A stretch of DNA of 5,407 nt from Bacteroidales bacterium (GTDB lineage Bacteria > Bacteroidota > Bacteroidia > Bacteroidales > ML635J-15), in contig JAQVPT010000249.1 in NCBI GenBank assembly GCA_028701945.1, forward strand, positions 1 to 5,407, in the 5' to 3' direction. Shown here piece by piece: positions 5,354 to 5,407 of the stretch (position 1 is the first letter of the stretch; the number at the start of each line of letters is the position of its first letter). The translations under genes and the position numbers were made by a program. Below the pieces are notes generated by a model. The model was not told the origin of the DNA, did not search any database, and was given only the letters and a program-made list of their open reading frames with translations.

Positions 5354-5407
5354 TATCGCAAGGAACAACCGACGGTGATGTTTTAGACCGTATGTTGTGA
5401 GATGATT

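Noticed and set aside
5347..5400. 17-codon micro-frame on the plus strand near the right edge
   Set aside because: Its ATG lies inside the candidate -7 element TATGTTTG, so it would probably not be on the transcript. It is too short to support on its own.

Overview
The window looks like an AT-rich chromosome segment of a member of the Bacteroidota. This is inferred from three things: gene content and order (nrfH-nrfA followed by a ResB/CcsB-like cytochrome c assembly gene), promoter-like TAnnTTTG elements, and start codons without clear Shine-Dalgarno sequences. No rRNA, tRNA, CRISPR array or intact mobile element was seen. All well-supported genes lie on the minus strand, so transcription runs from high to low coordinates.

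Right part (about 5407 to 3267): an upstream region at 5243-5407 contains facing-away promoter-like elements. It is followed by recF (DNA recombination and repair ATPase), a small secreted lipocalin-like protein, and a small HAD-family phosphatase-like protein. recF overlaps the lipocalin gene by 8 bases, and the lipocalin gene is separated from the HAD gene by 1 base. The three are almost certainly one translationally linked transcript.

Middle (about 3266 to 2784): 483 bases with no convincing conserved gene. It holds one plus-strand small reading frame of unknown status (2813-3022), an 8-base tandem duplication, a 9-base inverted repeat, and a GC-richer segment with repeated TGAGC units that resembles a REP-like intergenic element. 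A weak terminator-like hairpin with a T tract ends that segment.

Left part (2783 to 1): a dissimilatory nitrite-to-ammonium reduction operon. nrfH (tetraheme quinol dehydrogenase, membrane anchored) and nrfA (pentaheme cytochrome c nitrite reductase) form the menaquinol-to-nitrite electron path. The next gene, cut by the window edge, is a ResB/CcsB-like membrane protein of the System II cytochrome c maturation pathway, which would help attach the nine hemes these two enzymes need. A perfect 16-base palindrome with Crp/Fnr-type geometry (TGTAA-N6-TTACA) covers the nrfH start codon and touches a TAnnTTTG promoter element. It is the most interesting regulatory signal here.

I did not find a convincing undescribed system. 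The window is mainly ordinary respiratory and repair genes with a few regulatory and repeat signals worth checking.
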